From Candidatus Nitrospira nitrosa (GTDB lineage Bacteria; Nitrospirota; Nitrospiria; Nitrospirales; Nitrospiraceae), in assembly GCF_001458735.1 (NCBI RefSeq), contig NZ_CZQA01000001.1, positions 1,550,001-1,614,000 on the forward strand: 64,000 nt of DNA. The letters are read 5' to 3'. The notes beneath the pieces were generated by a model. That model did no database searches and was not told where the DNA came from. It saw only the letters and a list, made by a program, of their open reading frames with translations. Numbering within the stretch: the stretch's first letter is position 1; each line of letters opens with the position of its first letter. Below, one piece after another: positions 37,120-49,031 of this stretch. A program made the position numbers and the translations under genes.

Positions 37120-37656
37120 TCACGCGCCCCGCTCTGAAGGGGCTGGTTCTGGCCACATAAAGGGCCCGCTCTTCAGTGTGCTGGTTCCTGTCGATCGCAA
37201 ATCAGCCAAAATTCGGTCAAGCTTGTCCTCGGTGACCTGTTCATAATAGTCCTCATTGATTTGCATCATGGGACCGGTCCCGCAGGCTGCCAAACATTCC
37301 ACTGCGCTGAGGGTAAACAGGCCGTCTGTCGTTGATTCGCCCGGTGCAATCCCAAGTTTGGTCTTTATCCATCCAATCAGCGTATCTGAGCCGACTAGTG
37401 CGCACATGAGTGACTTACAGACCTGAATATGGAACTTGCCCACCGGCTTCAGGTTGAACATGGTGTAAAACGTGACGGTCTCGTAGACCTGCGGCGGGGT
37501 TATCCCGAGTAACCGGGCAATTTCTTGCATGACCGCCTCGCTCACATACCCCTGATCGCGCTGAGCGACATAGAGCAGCGGGATCAACGCAGAACGCTTG
37601 ACCGGATAGCGGCTCAGGATCTCGTCGATTTCTTTTCCGTGTTTGTCCTTCAGCAC
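37120..37656 (-). CDS. nuoE: NADH-quinone oxidoreductase subunit E (2Fe-2S)
   Basis: NuoE carries cluster N1a. The 178-residue protein has an N-terminal helical region and a thioredoxin-like 2Fe-2S domain, with Cys in CKSLMC and CLAAC. I prefer the GTG start at 37656, because GGAGGAACC stands directly in front of it. The upstream extension to 37728 is unlike the family. The C-terminal 20 residues are rich in Pro and Ser and not conserved in my memory of the family. Confidence 0.92.
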   Translation of the reverse strand: MLKDKHGKEIDEILSRYPVKRSALIPLLYVAQRDQGYVSEAVMQEIARLLGITPPQVYETVTFYTMFNLKPVGKFHIQVCKSLMCALVGSDTLIGWIKTKLGIAPGESTTDGLFTLSAVECLAACGTGPMMQINEDYYEQVTEDKLDRILADLRSTGTSTLKSGPFMWPEPAPSERGA

Positions 37657-37776
37657 GGTTCCTCCACACACCCCTTTATCGAGGCGGCGGTCAGGACGTT
37701 CCAAACTGCGCGCATTGACCGAGCACATTCTGATCGTGCGCGGGCAGCGAGCACTGGAACATCCTGACCGTATGCC

Positions 37777-39531
37777 TCATCTATCACATTCCCCCATGAC
37801 TACATCGTACGTTCCGAAAATCGTAATGATGTCGGAAATCAAATAGCCCCGCGCCATATGGTCGAACGCGCCCATGTGGATGAACGAGGGCGAGCGAATT
37901 TTCAGCCGGTAGGGACGGGGGCTCCCGTCGCTAATGATGAAAAATCCCAATTCCCCCTTAGGCGCTTCGGTTGGGCAATACGTTTCACCTTTTGGCGGTT
38001 TGAACCCTTGCGTAAAGATAATGAAATGGTGAATCAAGCTCTCCATATCCCGCATCACGAGCTGCTTCGGCGGCGGAATGTATTGTGGCATGTCCGCGAT
38101 GATTGGGCCCTGCGGCATCTGGTCGAGACATTGGGCAATGATCCGCGCGCTCTGGCGCATTTCCTCAACGCGTATCCAATACCGGTCATACGTGTCGCCG
38201 TTTTTTCCGACCGGGACCTCCCAGTCCACTTTGTGGTAGGCCCCGTAGGGCTCGAGCTTGCGGACATCGTACCCCACGCCCGATCCTCGCAGGGTTGGAC
38301 CGGTCATGCCGAAATTGATAGCGTCTTTCCCTGAGATCACCGCGATATCTTTGGTCCGTCCCAGCCAAATACGGTTGCTGGCGAGAAGCGAGTCATACTC
38401 GTCGACTTTCTGTGGGAAAGTTTCCAAGAAGGTCTTCAGTCTGGTCACCAATTCCGGAGTGAAGTCACTATCGACCCCGCCGATCCGATAGTAATTCAGG
38501 GTCAGCCTGGCTCCGCAGAGTTGCTCAAACATGTCGAGTAAGGTTTCCCGCTCGCGAAACGTCCAGAAGAACACCGTCATTGCACCGATATCCAAGGCTT
38601 GGGCACCCAGCCAGAAGAGATGTCCGAGAATACGCTGCATCTCCGCGACGATGGTACGGATATATTCAGCGCGCTCGGGAACGGTGATTCCGAGGAGTTT
38701 CTCGACGGCTCGGACATAGGCGTAGTTGTTTGCCATCGCACAGACATAATCCAGTCGGTCGGTGTGCGGAATGATCTGCATGTAGGCCAGGCCTTCGGCC
38801 AGTTTTTCCACGCCTCGATGCAGATAGCCGAGATCCGGGGTGGCCTTGACGATCCGTTCGCCATCCAGTTCGAGGACGACTCGTACGACGCCATGGGTGC
38901 TCGGATGTTGCGGCCCCATGTTCAGCAAGAGTTCTTCCCGGCGATTGGGCGACGAGGCATTGGGGTTCGCCAGGAACAGCTTCCGCTCGGCTTCCGGCAC
39001 CTCGCTGTCGATTTGCTCCACCGGCGGCTCATCAAGTCGCGGGATAAAGTCAAACTGACTGCGCCAGCCACGTCCCTCAGCGGGGAAGTCTTTTCGTAAG
39101 GGATAGCCTTCCGCATAGTCTTCCGGAAGGAGAATACGGCGCAGATCCGGATGCCCGATAAATCGGATCCCCATCATGTCGTACACTTCACGCTCCAAAA
39201 AGTCCGCGCCGCGCCAGATGCTCGTGACAGAATCGAGCGAGGGATTCTCTTCCGTGACTCTGGTTTTGAGGCGGATCCGTTTCCCATGTGGGAGCGAGAG
39301 TAACTGATAGATGACCTCGAACCGTTGTTGATCGGACGGATAATCGGCGGAGCAGATATCCGTGATGTGATCAAAGCAGGCTTCCGGAGCATCATGGAGG
39401 AAATGCATGACTTCCAGGATCCGAGGCGATGCGACATGCACGGTCGTCTCCGAGCGCGCTGTGTCGACGTCAGCCGAGAGCACGGCCTCAGGAAACTTGT
39501 TGAGCAATGTCTCGATCAGTATCTGCATCAT
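37777..39531 (-). CDS. nuoCD: Fused NADH-quinone oxidoreductase subunit C/D
   Basis: One 584-residue chain joins NuoC (about 1-180, with DFLEREVYDMMGIRFIGHPDLR) and the 49-kDa subunit NuoD (about 200-584). NuoD contains NMGPQHPSTHGVVRVVLELDGE, where the His helps to form the quinone site. It ends with the family's FIHMGAFDHMARGYLISDII segment and a short tail (MGECDR). Fusion of C and D is known from Enterobacteria and several other phyla, so it is not exceptional. It lies 41 bases downstream of nuoB. Confidence 0.95.
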   Translation of the reverse strand: MMQILIETLLNKFPEAVLSADVDTARSETTVHVASPRILEVMHFLHDAPEACFDHITDICSADYPSDQQRFEVIYQLLSLPHGKRIRLKTRVTEENPSLDSVTSIWRGADFLEREVYDMMGIRFIGHPDLRRILLPEDYAEGYPLRKDFPAEGRGWRSQFDFIPRLDEPPVEQIDSEVPEAERKLFLANPNASSPNRREELLLNMGPQHPSTHGVVRVVLELDGERIVKATPDLGYLHRGVEKLAEGLAYMQIIPHTDRLDYVCAMANNYAYVRAVEKLLGITVPERAEYIRTIVAEMQRILGHLFWLGAQALDIGAMTVFFWTFRERETLLDMFEQLCGARLTLNYYRIGGVDSDFTPELVTRLKTFLETFPQKVDEYDSLLASNRIWLGRTKDIAVISGKDAINFGMTGPTLRGSGVGYDVRKLEPYGAYHKVDWEVPVGKNGDTYDRYWIRVEEMRQSARIIAQCLDQMPQGPIIADMPQYIPPPKQLVMRDMESLIHHFIIFTQGFKPPKGETYCPTEAPKGELGFFIISDGSPRPYRLKIRSPSFIHMGAFDHMARGYLISDIITIFGTYDVVMGECDR

Positions 39532-39572
39532 GTCACATTGCGAAAATCACGTGACTTGCGCGTCGCGCCCGG

Positions 39573-40052
39573 TTATTTCACAAACACTCTTTCACGCTGG
39601 ATCTTTTCCTGTAACTTCAACAGCCCATCAAGCAAAGCCTCCGGTCTCGGGGGGCATCCGGGCACATAGACGTCAACCGGCACGATCTGGTCCACGCCCT
39701 GCACGACCGCATAGCTGTTGTAGTGATTGCCGGAGGTCGCACAGGAGCCCATACAAATGACATAGCGCGGCTCGGGCATTTGATCGTAGATCCGTCGAAT
39801 GACCGGCGCCATCTTGCGCGAGACCGTCCCCGCGACGATCATCAGATCGGATTGTCTGGGGGAGGCTCGAAAGACACCGGCACCGAAGCGATCTAGGTCA
39901 TAGCGAGAGGAGACGCTGGCGATCATCTCAATGGCACAGCAGGCCAATCCGAACGTCATGGGCCAGAGCGCCGATTTTCTGGCCCAATTGACGACTGCGT
40001 CCAGGTTGGTCGTGACAATGTTGGCGTCGAATTGTCGTTCAAGTAGACTCAT
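39573..40052 (-). CDS. nuoB: NADH-quinone oxidoreductase subunit B (cluster N2)
   Basis: NuoB holds cluster N2, the direct donor to quinone. The 159-residue protein has the tandem Cys pair (GLACCAIEM), the third Cys ([20 protein letters not shown]) and the fourth ([19 protein letters not shown]). Its length is standard. It follows nuoA by 65 bases. Confidence 0.96.
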   Translation of the reverse strand: MSLLERQFDANIVTTNLDAVVNWARKSALWPMTFGLACCAIEMIASVSSRYDLDRFGAGVFRASPRQSDLMIVAGTVSRKMAPVIRRIYDQMPEPRYVICMGSCATSGNHYNSYAVVQGVDQIVPVDVYVPGCPPRPEALLDGLLKLQEKIQRERVFVK

Positions 40053-40117
40053 GAATAACTCAAGTGAGACGTGAGAAGGTGAAACAAAAGACGGCCGTTT
40101 CTACCTTTTCACGTTAG

Positions 40118-40543
40118 TTAATCCCATTCCAATGCGCCCTTTTTCCACGCGTACCAAAACCCCACGACCAAAATGGCGATGAAAACGACCATTTCCACTA
40201 ATCCCACAAGGCCAAGACTTGTGAAGGCAACGGCCCAGGGAAACATGAAGACGATCTCGATATCGAAAATGACGAACAGCATCGCAATGACGTAATACCG
40301 CATTGGAAACTGCACACGGGCGTCTTGGAAGAGCGGACTTCCACTTTCGTACGGCGCCAACTTGGCGCGATAGGGGTGGTTGGGGCGAAGAAACTTCCCA
40401 ACATAGAGCGTCAATGTGCCAAGGGCAATCCCTATGGCAATGAAAAGGAGAATGGGTAAATAGTTTTCAGGAACGGGAGCGATGACAACGTCATGAAGTG
40501 TGACACGTGAACTGTCACTGAATAATATTGGAGAGGTCATCAT
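40118..40543 (-). CDS. nuoA: NADH-quinone oxidoreductase subunit A
   Basis: The 141-residue protein has three hydrophobic spans and the conserved loop APYESGSPLFQDARVQFPMR followed by YYVIAMLFVIFDIEIVFMFP, whose acidic residues contribute to the proton channel. The loop has Ser where many members have Cys (YECG). It is the first true nuo gene of the operon, only 10 bases downstream of the methyltransferase gene. Confidence 0.95.
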   Translation of the reverse strand: MMTSPILFSDSSRVTLHDVVIAPVPENYLPILLFIAIGIALGTLTLYVGKFLRPNHPYRAKLAPYESGSPLFQDARVQFPMRYYVIAMLFVIFDIEIVFMFPWAVAFTSLGLVGLVEMVVFIAILVVGFWYAWKKGALEWD

Positions 40544-40553
40544 GCTTTAGCCC

Positions 40554-41741
40554 TTACGCCGCCGACTGTGTTGTGAGTGCCGAACGAAAGAACGGCTGAT
40601 ACTGCAATCCATCGAGTTTCAGATTTGGCACGGTTTTATGCTGAATGAGAACTTTGAACGTTGTGCCCATTCCGTTTGGCTTCAATAGCTGAATCGCTGC
40701 TCTGAGCTCCGGGCCGTCTTGGCTCAGCCCTGTAAGCATCTGCTCAATACCGAGCCCCATGAGAAAACTCATCTGGTTGGTGAAGCCGGTCGTCTGGAGG
40801 CCCTGTTCCTCGCCGGCAGTCGCCAAACTCGAAAAATCCACATGGGCGGTCATGTCCTGTTCTCCCACATGCAGGAACGGATCCTCGTGAACCGCATGTT
40901 GATGGTAACAAAGGAATGTTCCGCGTTTTCGATCGGCGGAGTACAGGTCCTGTGCGGTATGGCCGTAATCGATGGTAAGCACAAAACCACGATGGAGACG
41001 TTGCGCGACCTGAGTCATCCAATCTACGGCATGGAGATTGACTTCCGTGCGGTACCCTTGCGGCCAGTTCGAACCGATATGGCCAAGATGAGACGCGATT
41101 CGATCCGAGGACAGAGGTTTCAGACACTCAACGAACTGCCCATTCCGATAGTCCACCCAAAGTTCCTCAAGGCCACGCGCTGTCATCTGAATGCGGTGAA
41201 CCGGAAAGGAGTCCACGAGTTCATTGCTGAGACACAAACCGGTCAGGCTGTGCGGGGAGATCTGCGCGAGATCATCAACCCAGTGAATGAGATCAGGTCG
41301 CTCAAGCCAAGGGGCCAGACTGATACGTTGTGCCTCGCGCATGGCTGGGCTTCGTTCAATCAAGACATAGCGGAGGCGGTGGAACAATGAAGGATAGTCG
41401 CGCTGAGAAGTCGATAAGATATGTCGTGCCAATAGCCCTTTACCTGGCCCCATTTCCACGATGGAGAAGGGACTGGGTTGCCCGAGCAGCCGGTCCATTT
41501 GCTCGGCTTGTTTGGTCAACGCTTGTCCAAGAATCGGATGGACATCTGAGCTAGTATAGAAATCACCTTTTCTGCCGATGCGTTCAGCCGCCGGTTTCGA
41601 CGATCGCATGTAGTAACCCAACTCCGGGTGGTACAAAGCTAATTCCATGAACCGCGCAAACGGAATTGGACCGGAGGCGATTACCTCCGATGCAATGGCA
41701 GCAACGAGTTCTGGATGCCCAGCACTCACGAAGAGCTCCAA
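40554..41741 (-). CDS. MidA/NDUFAF7-family SAM-dependent methyltransferase
   Basis: The 395-residue protein has the DUF185/COG1565 signature: an N-terminal segment (PIPFARFMELALYHPELGYY), a Rossmann motif (FSIVEMGPGKGLLARHIL) and the conserved LSNELVDSFPVHR. In eukaryotes the homologue NDUFAF7 (MidA) methylates an Arg of the 49-kDa subunit, the counterpart of NuoD, during complex I assembly. Here the gene stops 10 bases before nuoA on the same strand, so it is very probably the first gene of the nuo transcript. That placement supports a similar role in bacteria (inference). Confidence 0.88.
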   Translation of the reverse strand: MELFVSAGHPELVAAIASEVIASGPIPFARFMELALYHPELGYYMRSSKPAAERIGRKGDFYTSSDVHPILGQALTKQAEQMDRLLGQPSPFSIVEMGPGKGLLARHILSTSQRDYPSLFHRLRYVLIERSPAMREAQRISLAPWLERPDLIHWVDDLAQISPHSLTGLCLSNELVDSFPVHRIQMTARGLEELWVDYRNGQFVECLKPLSSDRIASHLGHIGSNWPQGYRTEVNLHAVDWMTQVAQRLHRGFVLTIDYGHTAQDLYSADRKRGTFLCYHQHAVHEDPFLHVGEQDMTAHVDFSSLATAGEEQGLQTTGFTNQMSFLMGLGIEQMLTGLSQDGPELRAAIQLLKPNGMGTTFKVLIQHKTVPNLKLDGLQYQPFFRSALTTQSAA

Positions 41742-42017
41742 AAATTGCAGTCACTATGGAAAAAAGACACCCCGAGAGCATGGGCCAAATGTACCCATCT
41801 CCTGGTATTGAAAGGGAGATAGGGTAGCCTCTTGAACTGCGTTAAGTCAAGGTGAGATCAGGGAGAATTGCCCGTCGCTGGATAGGCAATTGAGTCATAT
41901 TTGTATACAGAATGAGGCCCTGAGCGAACTCCTATATTGGCGGTCTTTCCAGCCTGAGCTTCAGGGGGCGCTTCGAGAGATGAAGGAGGAAGTTAGCGTG
42001 ACTGCGAACACTCTTTC

Positions 42018-44741
<2,724 letters not shown>

Positions 44742-44954
44742 AAAAAAATGTCGGGGTGAAGACGATGATGAATAAAAATAGATCGTGGAGTATACAGCAT
44801 CTTTTCGGTGAATCCTACCGGATCCTCCGGCAGCATCTCCGGTGGCTTGACAGGCGTTGTTTCGGTCGCCTAGTATGCGAGAGTTGTTGCATCTGTAGCA
44901 TGTGTAGGCATGTCAGTGGTTAATCCGAACACTATTTGAGAAGTGCGTTCGCGC

Positions 44955-45260
44955 ATGAGTCAGACATTCCGAAAGTTTCTTTCAATAGCTCTTGTACTCT
45001 GTGTTCTCGCTATTGGGGGATTGGCCCAGGCGCAAGCCGCTGAACATGCCGGACACCATGCTCAGCATCAAACGGCCACGCACGGGACGGTTCTCTGTTC
45101 CTGGATGTGTGCTGCCGGTACAGTGCTCGATAGCAATGTCGTGGTTCTTGAGGCTGAACGCAGCCCCATTACTCTTCTTCCTCTTCCTCATTCGAGTGAC
45201 CTCGCCGCTGAGCCGGTTCGTATTTCTTCCAGTCGTGCGCCCCCATCCCTCTTCTTGTAA
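44955..45260 (+). CDS. Small secreted His/Cys protein, paralogue 1
   Basis: The 101-residue product has a signal peptide ending in AQA. The mature part begins with a spaced His set (H31, H34, H35, H38, H43) and then C48-S-W-M-C52. A variable middle leads to a C-terminal SSRAPPSLFL. The spacing H-x2-HH-x2-H-x4-H-x4-C-x3-C is identical in paralogue 2 at 47099. Such a ligand set could bind a soft or borderline metal ion (inference). I know no named family that fits. The start is the Met at 44955; a GTG four codons earlier is possible. The barrel gene follows 114 bases downstream. Confidence 0.65.
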   Translation: MSQTFRKFLSIALVLCVLAIGGLAQAQAAEHAGHHAQHQTATHGTVLCSWMCAAGTVLDSNVVVLEAERSPITLLPLPHSSDLAAEPVRISSSRAPPSLFL

Positions 45261-45374
45261 TCTTTTGTCTTTCGTCGCGTTAGTCAGAGTCGTTTCATCA
45301 AACTTGGCTATTGCGACATATCCCGCAGCAGGAAGTTTACAGGTCGTTTCTGGGAGAGAAGGACTCCGTTGATC

Positions 45375-46505
45375 ATGGCAGTCAAGCGTTCTATATGTTC
45401 GTTCTTGCTGGTGCTGATTCCGTTCGCGCTGGCCTGGCCCTTGGATCGGCCAGCTGAGGCGGCCTGTGGGTCGGTGACCTGTTTTGTCGTGGTCGGTTCC
45501 CAGCAACAGGTACCACAAGCGGGGCTCCTGACATTCAACACGATGTACAACTACACGCCGATGCGTTTGCTCGATGGGACCAACGGGGTGATTCCCGCCA
45601 TTGACCAGGCGAACCGTCGACTGATTTTGGATCACCACCAAGAAGTTCGTACCATCACGCAGACCGTCAACTTCGATCTGAATTACGGTATCACGGATCG
45701 GCTGGGTGTCCAGGTGACAATTCCGTATCTCTGGCGGACCCATAAGCATATCGATGGGTTGGGAGAAGATGGAGACAATGGGCGAGGAGAACTGGTCCCA
45801 TTTCGAGACAATGGGATCGGCGATATGATCATTACGACGAAGTACAATGTGCTCCCTACGCTCCGAAGCATGATTGTCCTGGGGTTTGGTGTACAAGTGC
45901 CGACTGGTCGGACCAGCGCCAGAGACGATGCCGGTGAGTTGATGGAGTCGCCGACCCAATTGGGACGTGGCCAGGTGGGGCTCATCGGATCGCTCTATCA
46001 AACCTACGAATTGATCCCTCACCGGCTCAATCAATTTTTCTACGGCAGCTATCGGCATACGTTCCGGAATAACGATGGGTATCAGTTTGGGGATGAGTAC
46101 AACCTCAATCTCGGTGCGAGCGGCGTCCCATTCGAACAAGCGCCCTGGTTGGTCCTGACGGGTCAGTTCCACTGGCGGTATCTGGTTCATGACAATATCA
46201 GCGCATCACTGGAACGATCTGCCACGCCTGCTGATGCTCCTGACTTCCCAGGCGAGACGATCGTGCTTGATCCTACGATCTCCAACCGCCGGGTCCCGAC
46301 CACCGGCTCGACCTACTTTGCGTTTTCACCGGGATTTCAGGTCAGTCTCGATGGATTAATTGATTCCCCGTTGACCAAGTGGACGTCGATCTATTTCCAC
46401 TCACAGATTCCTATCATGAGAGATTCGAATAACGGGCTCGCTCAGGGGATCAGCTATATCTTTGGCGTGACGAGGTCGTTCCAGTTAACGAAGACTGGCA
46501 CCTAA
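45375..46505 (+). CDS. Outer-membrane-barrel-like protein (transporter-type), paralogue 1
   Basis: The 376-residue protein has a signal peptide, then CGSVTCFVVVGSQQ at the mature N terminus. About 12-14 amphipathic beta strands follow (LDLNYG..DRLGVQVTIPYLW, GIGDMIITTKYNVLP, YQTYELIPHRLNQFFYGSYR). It ends near an aromatic strand (SYIFGVTRSFQL). The strand pattern resembles the MetA-pathway/PF13557-type outer-membrane proteins often labelled transporter. Two more copies lie at 47507 and 54042. The invariant Cys pair at the mature N terminus is unusual for a barrel and may form a disulfide or a metal site. The substrate is unknown. Confidence 0.72.
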   Translation: MAVKRSICSFLLVLIPFALAWPLDRPAEAACGSVTCFVVVGSQQQVPQAGLLTFNTMYNYTPMRLLDGTNGVIPAIDQANRRLILDHHQEVRTITQTVNFDLNYGITDRLGVQVTIPYLWRTHKHIDGLGEDGDNGRGELVPFRDNGIGDMIITTKYNVLPTLRSMIVLGFGVQVPTGRTSARDDAGELMESPTQLGRGQVGLIGSLYQTYELIPHRLNQFFYGSYRHTFRNNDGYQFGDEYNLNLGASGVPFEQAPWLVLTGQFHWRYLVHDNISASLERSATPADAPDFPGETIVLDPTISNRRVPTTGSTYFAFSPGFQVSLDGLIDSPLTKWTSIYFHSQIPIMRDSNNGLAQGISYIFGVTRSFQLTKTGT

Positions 46506-46539
46506 GAACGCGAGCAGCATGCCGAATGGAGAGATGACG

Positions 46540-47088
46540 ATGAGAACGTACAATTCAACGAACATTGCAGCACTGGCACTGAGCTTCACACTCCTGACCT
46601 GCACCAGTCTGGTCTGGGCCATGGGCTCCCGCGTGCCGGCGGTCGGGACGACTGCCGAGGACTTTCGCTTGGCCGATTTGGACGGCAAACAGCAAAGCCT
46701 TAGTCAACATCGCGGCAAGATCGTATTGGTGAATTTCTGGGCGACCTGGTGCAAACCCTGTACGACGGAAATGCCGGCCATGCAGGCCATCTATGAGAAG
46801 CTACGGGACCAGGGCTTTGTGGTGTTGGCGGTCAACGAATTGGAAGACGAACTCAAGGTGCGTGAACATATCACGCAACATGGCCATACGTTTCCAGTGC
46901 TGATGGACCGGGACAACAAGGTGGCAAACCAGTTTGGAGTCTTTGGATTACCGGTCAGCGTGTTCATTGATGAAAAAGGTGTCGTGCAAGAATACATCAA
47001 GGGCGGGCTGCTGACCGAGCAGGTGATTCTCGACGCGGTGGCGCGGATCCAGAAATCGGAACCGATGAAGGCGGCATCGCTTAAGTAG
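46540..47088 (+). CDS. TlpA-type thioredoxin-fold protein
   Basis: The 182-residue protein has a signal peptide or anchor (residues 8-28) and a redoxin domain with the active site WC71KPC74 and the cis-Pro loop FGLPVSVFID. TlpA/ResA-type proteins reduce disulfides outside the cytoplasm, for example in apocytochrome c or copper-centre assembly. The ATG at 46540 is 6 bases behind GGAGAG; Met codons at 46519 and 46534 are alternatives. It lies between two small-protein/barrel pairs, so its targets may be their CxxxC and CGSxxC motifs (inference). A CcdA-like protein at 58262 could supply electrons. Confidence 0.88.
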   Translation: MRTYNSTNIAALALSFTLLTCTSLVWAMGSRVPAVGTTAEDFRLADLDGKQQSLSQHRGKIVLVNFWATWCKPCTTEMPAMQAIYEKLRDQGFVVLAVNELEDELKVREHITQHGHTFPVLMDRDNKVANQFGVFGLPVSVFIDEKGVVQEYIKGGLLTEQVILDAVARIQKSEPMKAASLK

Positions 47089-47098
47089 TCGACGCAAC

Positions 47099-47407
47099 AT
47101 GTTGGCACGGTTGAAACAATCCTGGTTTGTCTGGCTGCTGTTAGTGTGTCTCGTGCTGGTGAACGGGGCAATGGCTGCGCCAAGCGTGGGCCATGCCCAG
47201 CACCATGCAGACCATCAGGCCGGGACCCATTCGACCGGAATCTGTGCCTGGCTCTGTGCGGCCGGGCAGGACGTGGAATCCACGTCGGTGTCGTTGGAGT
47301 CCAGTCTTAAACCGATCGAACAGACGGTCGCCGTTTCCATCAGTCCGATTCATATCTCCGTTTCTCTCCACTCCTTCTTCCGTGGGCCTCCGCTTCTCCT
47401 TGCATAA
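47099..47407 (+). CDS. Small secreted His/Cys protein, paralogue 2
   Basis: The 102-residue product has a hydrophobic signal sequence ending near GAMAAP. The His set H32, H35, H36, H39, H44 is followed by C49-A-W-L-C53, with exactly the spacing of paralogue 1. The C terminus reads FFRGPPLLLA, matching the R(A/G)PP motif of the other copies. The start lies 10 bases after the TlpA stop, so the two are probably one transcript. The barrel paralogue 2 follows after 99 bases. The function is unknown; extracytoplasmic metal binding is a guess from the ligand pattern. Confidence 0.68.
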   Translation: MLARLKQSWFVWLLLVCLVLVNGAMAAPSVGHAQHHADHQAGTHSTGICAWLCAAGQDVESTSVSLESSLKPIEQTVAVSISPIHISVSLHSFFRGPPLLLA

Positions 47408-47506
47408 CGCCTGCAGTCGGCAGGTGTTTTCTTAACAACCGTGTCTCGCGGCGGGTTTCGATGATCGGATTCCGTCGTGTCACAACACAGAAAGAGTTTG
47501 GGAATC

Positions 47507-48577
47507 ATGGTACGGACGATCTGGTCCAGGGTCATTAGTGTCGGTGGTGTAGTTGGAATGTTGTTCTCGATGCTCAACCCATCCTGGGTCGAGGCATCGT
47601 GCGGGTCGGTCAGCTGTTTTGTCGTGATCGGGTCGCAACAACAAGTGCCGATGAAAGGACTGCTGACGGTCAACGCGATTTATAACTGGACTCCGATGGA
47701 GGCGCCTCCTGGCGAAGGAGGACGAATTCCGTTCGCCAATCAGGGGGACAGAACGCTCACCTTGGCTAACCTGAATGTGAACAGCATCAAGACTACGACA
47801 CGCACTGCGACGCTCGACCTCAATTACGGATTAACCGACCGCCTCGGCATCCAGGTAGCGATTCCCTACAAACATGTCGAGTCCAATGCCCAAATCGGCG
47901 GGCTCGTCCCTGTCCCATACGGTGAGGGGGGACTTGGGGATATTCGGGCTTCGCTGAAGTACAACGTACTTCCCACCTTGCGTAGCATGATTGTGGTCGG
48001 AGTGGGAGTAGATTTTCCGACCGGCAGCTATGGCCAGTTTGCCCAGGGAACCACGTTGGCGGAGTCGACTCTCCAAATCGGTCGAGGCAATTTCGGTATC
48101 GTTCCAATGATCTATCAGACCTATGAACTGATTCCCCATCGGGTGAACCAATTTGCATCGGTCAGTTATCGGCACACGTTTAAGAACAGTGACGGATACA
48201 AGTTCGGCGACGAAGTGAGCGGGGCGTTGGGCCTCAATGTAGTCCCGCTGGAACAGACGCCGTGGTTAGTGCTGACGCAGCAGTTCAATTTCCGATGGAT
48301 GCAGAACGACGCCATGGACGCGTCGCTGTTTCAGTTCAACCCAGGAGGGTCGCCCATCCTGCTCGATCCAGCGATCAAATTTCGGGCCGTCCCGACAACC
48401 GGATCAACCTACGTCGCCTATTCACCGGGGGTCATGCTCAATGTGATGAACTTCGCCTCGTTCTATTTCATTGCACAAATTCCCATTCACCGAGACTTCA
48501 ACGGCAACTTGGAGCAGCAGATCAGCTACATCTTTGGGATGACCAAGTCGTTCCAATTGTTCGGCGGAGCTTCTTAG
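47507..48577 (+). CDS. Outer-membrane-barrel-like protein (transporter-type), paralogue 2
   Basis: This 356-residue copy has a signal peptide, then ASCGSVSCFVVIGSQQQVP. The barrel-like body repeats the landmarks of paralogue 1: LDLNYGLTDRLGIQVAIPYK, GGLGDIRASLKYNVLP, YQTYELIPHRVNQFASVSYR, and a final SYIFGMTKSFQLFG. The sequence is clearly related over its whole length, with differences mainly in the loops. The ATG at 47507 follows GGGAATC; an upstream GTG at 47477 is less likely. The pairing of a small protein directly ahead of a barrel is the same as at 44955-46505. Confidence 0.74.
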   Translation: MVRTIWSRVISVGGVVGMLFSMLNPSWVEASCGSVSCFVVIGSQQQVPMKGLLTVNAIYNWTPMEAPPGEGGRIPFANQGDRTLTLANLNVNSIKTTTRTATLDLNYGLTDRLGIQVAIPYKHVESNAQIGGLVPVPYGEGGLGDIRASLKYNVLPTLRSMIVVGVGVDFPTGSYGQFAQGTTLAESTLQIGRGNFGIVPMIYQTYELIPHRVNQFASVSYRHTFKNSDGYKFGDEVSGALGLNVVPLEQTPWLVLTQQFNFRWMQNDAMDASLFQFNPGGSPILLDPAIKFRAVPTTGSTYVAYSPGVMLNVMNFASFYFIAQIPIHRDFNGNLEQQISYIFGMTKSFQLFGGAS

Positions 48578-48610
48578 GGAATCAATGAGAACGATGGTAT
48601 CGAGTCGGCC

Positions 48611-48955
48611 ATGGTAAGGAAGATGCGAAAAGAGATTTCTCGGGTTTTGACCGGCTGCTGGGTTGTGCTCTGGCTGACCGGGTCTCTCTCTGTCGCACAG
48701 GGGAATCTGTTGCCACAATGGAACATGCCCCACTGCCCGAGTGGGCAGGCACAGCACAGCCAACAGAGCCATAACCATTGCGCGTGGCACTGCAGCGGTT
48801 TCGATATTCAGAGTAGTGGCGGACGAGGCGAGACTCCCGCAGATCTCCAGCTAGGTCTCGTCTGGAGTCTTGGCACCATTCCCTTTCAGCACGCCGATGT
48901 GGATGGCCAATATCCACCCCGTGGTCCGCCGCAGGCTATTTTGGAGATTGCATAG
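48611..48955 (+). CDS. Small secreted His/Cys protein, paralogue 3 (divergent)
   Basis: The 114-residue product has an N-terminal hydrophobic segment (residues 11-30). Its His residues are more scattered (H41, H49, H54, H56), an extra Cys42 is present, and the signature reads C57-A-W-H-C61. The C terminus has YPPRGPPQAILEIA, so the R(A/G)PP motif is kept. It is the most divergent of the five copies. It is followed 76 bases later by a beta-propeller lipoprotein instead of a barrel. The start could also be the Met at 48623. Confidence 0.6.
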   Translation: MVRKMRKEISRVLTGCWVVLWLTGSLSVAQGNLLPQWNMPHCPSGQAQHSQQSHNHCAWHCSGFDIQSSGGRGETPADLQLGLVWSLGTIPFQHADVDGQYPPRGPPQAILEIA

Positions 48956-49031
48956 CACAAATTCGTTCAGGGCGCCGGCTGCGCTCCCATTAATAACGTT
49001 GAAATGATTATTCGCGAGGAAGGAACGTTCC

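Noticed and set aside
37777-39531. NuoCD fusion as a novelty
   Set aside because: C/D fusion of complex I is known in Enterobacteria and other groups, so it is noted as a feature only.
44982-46190. 402-residue open frame antisense to small protein 1 and barrel 1
   Set aside because: It lacks a signal, a domain and a ribosome-binding site, while the opposite strand has two clear secreted proteins with paralogues nearby.
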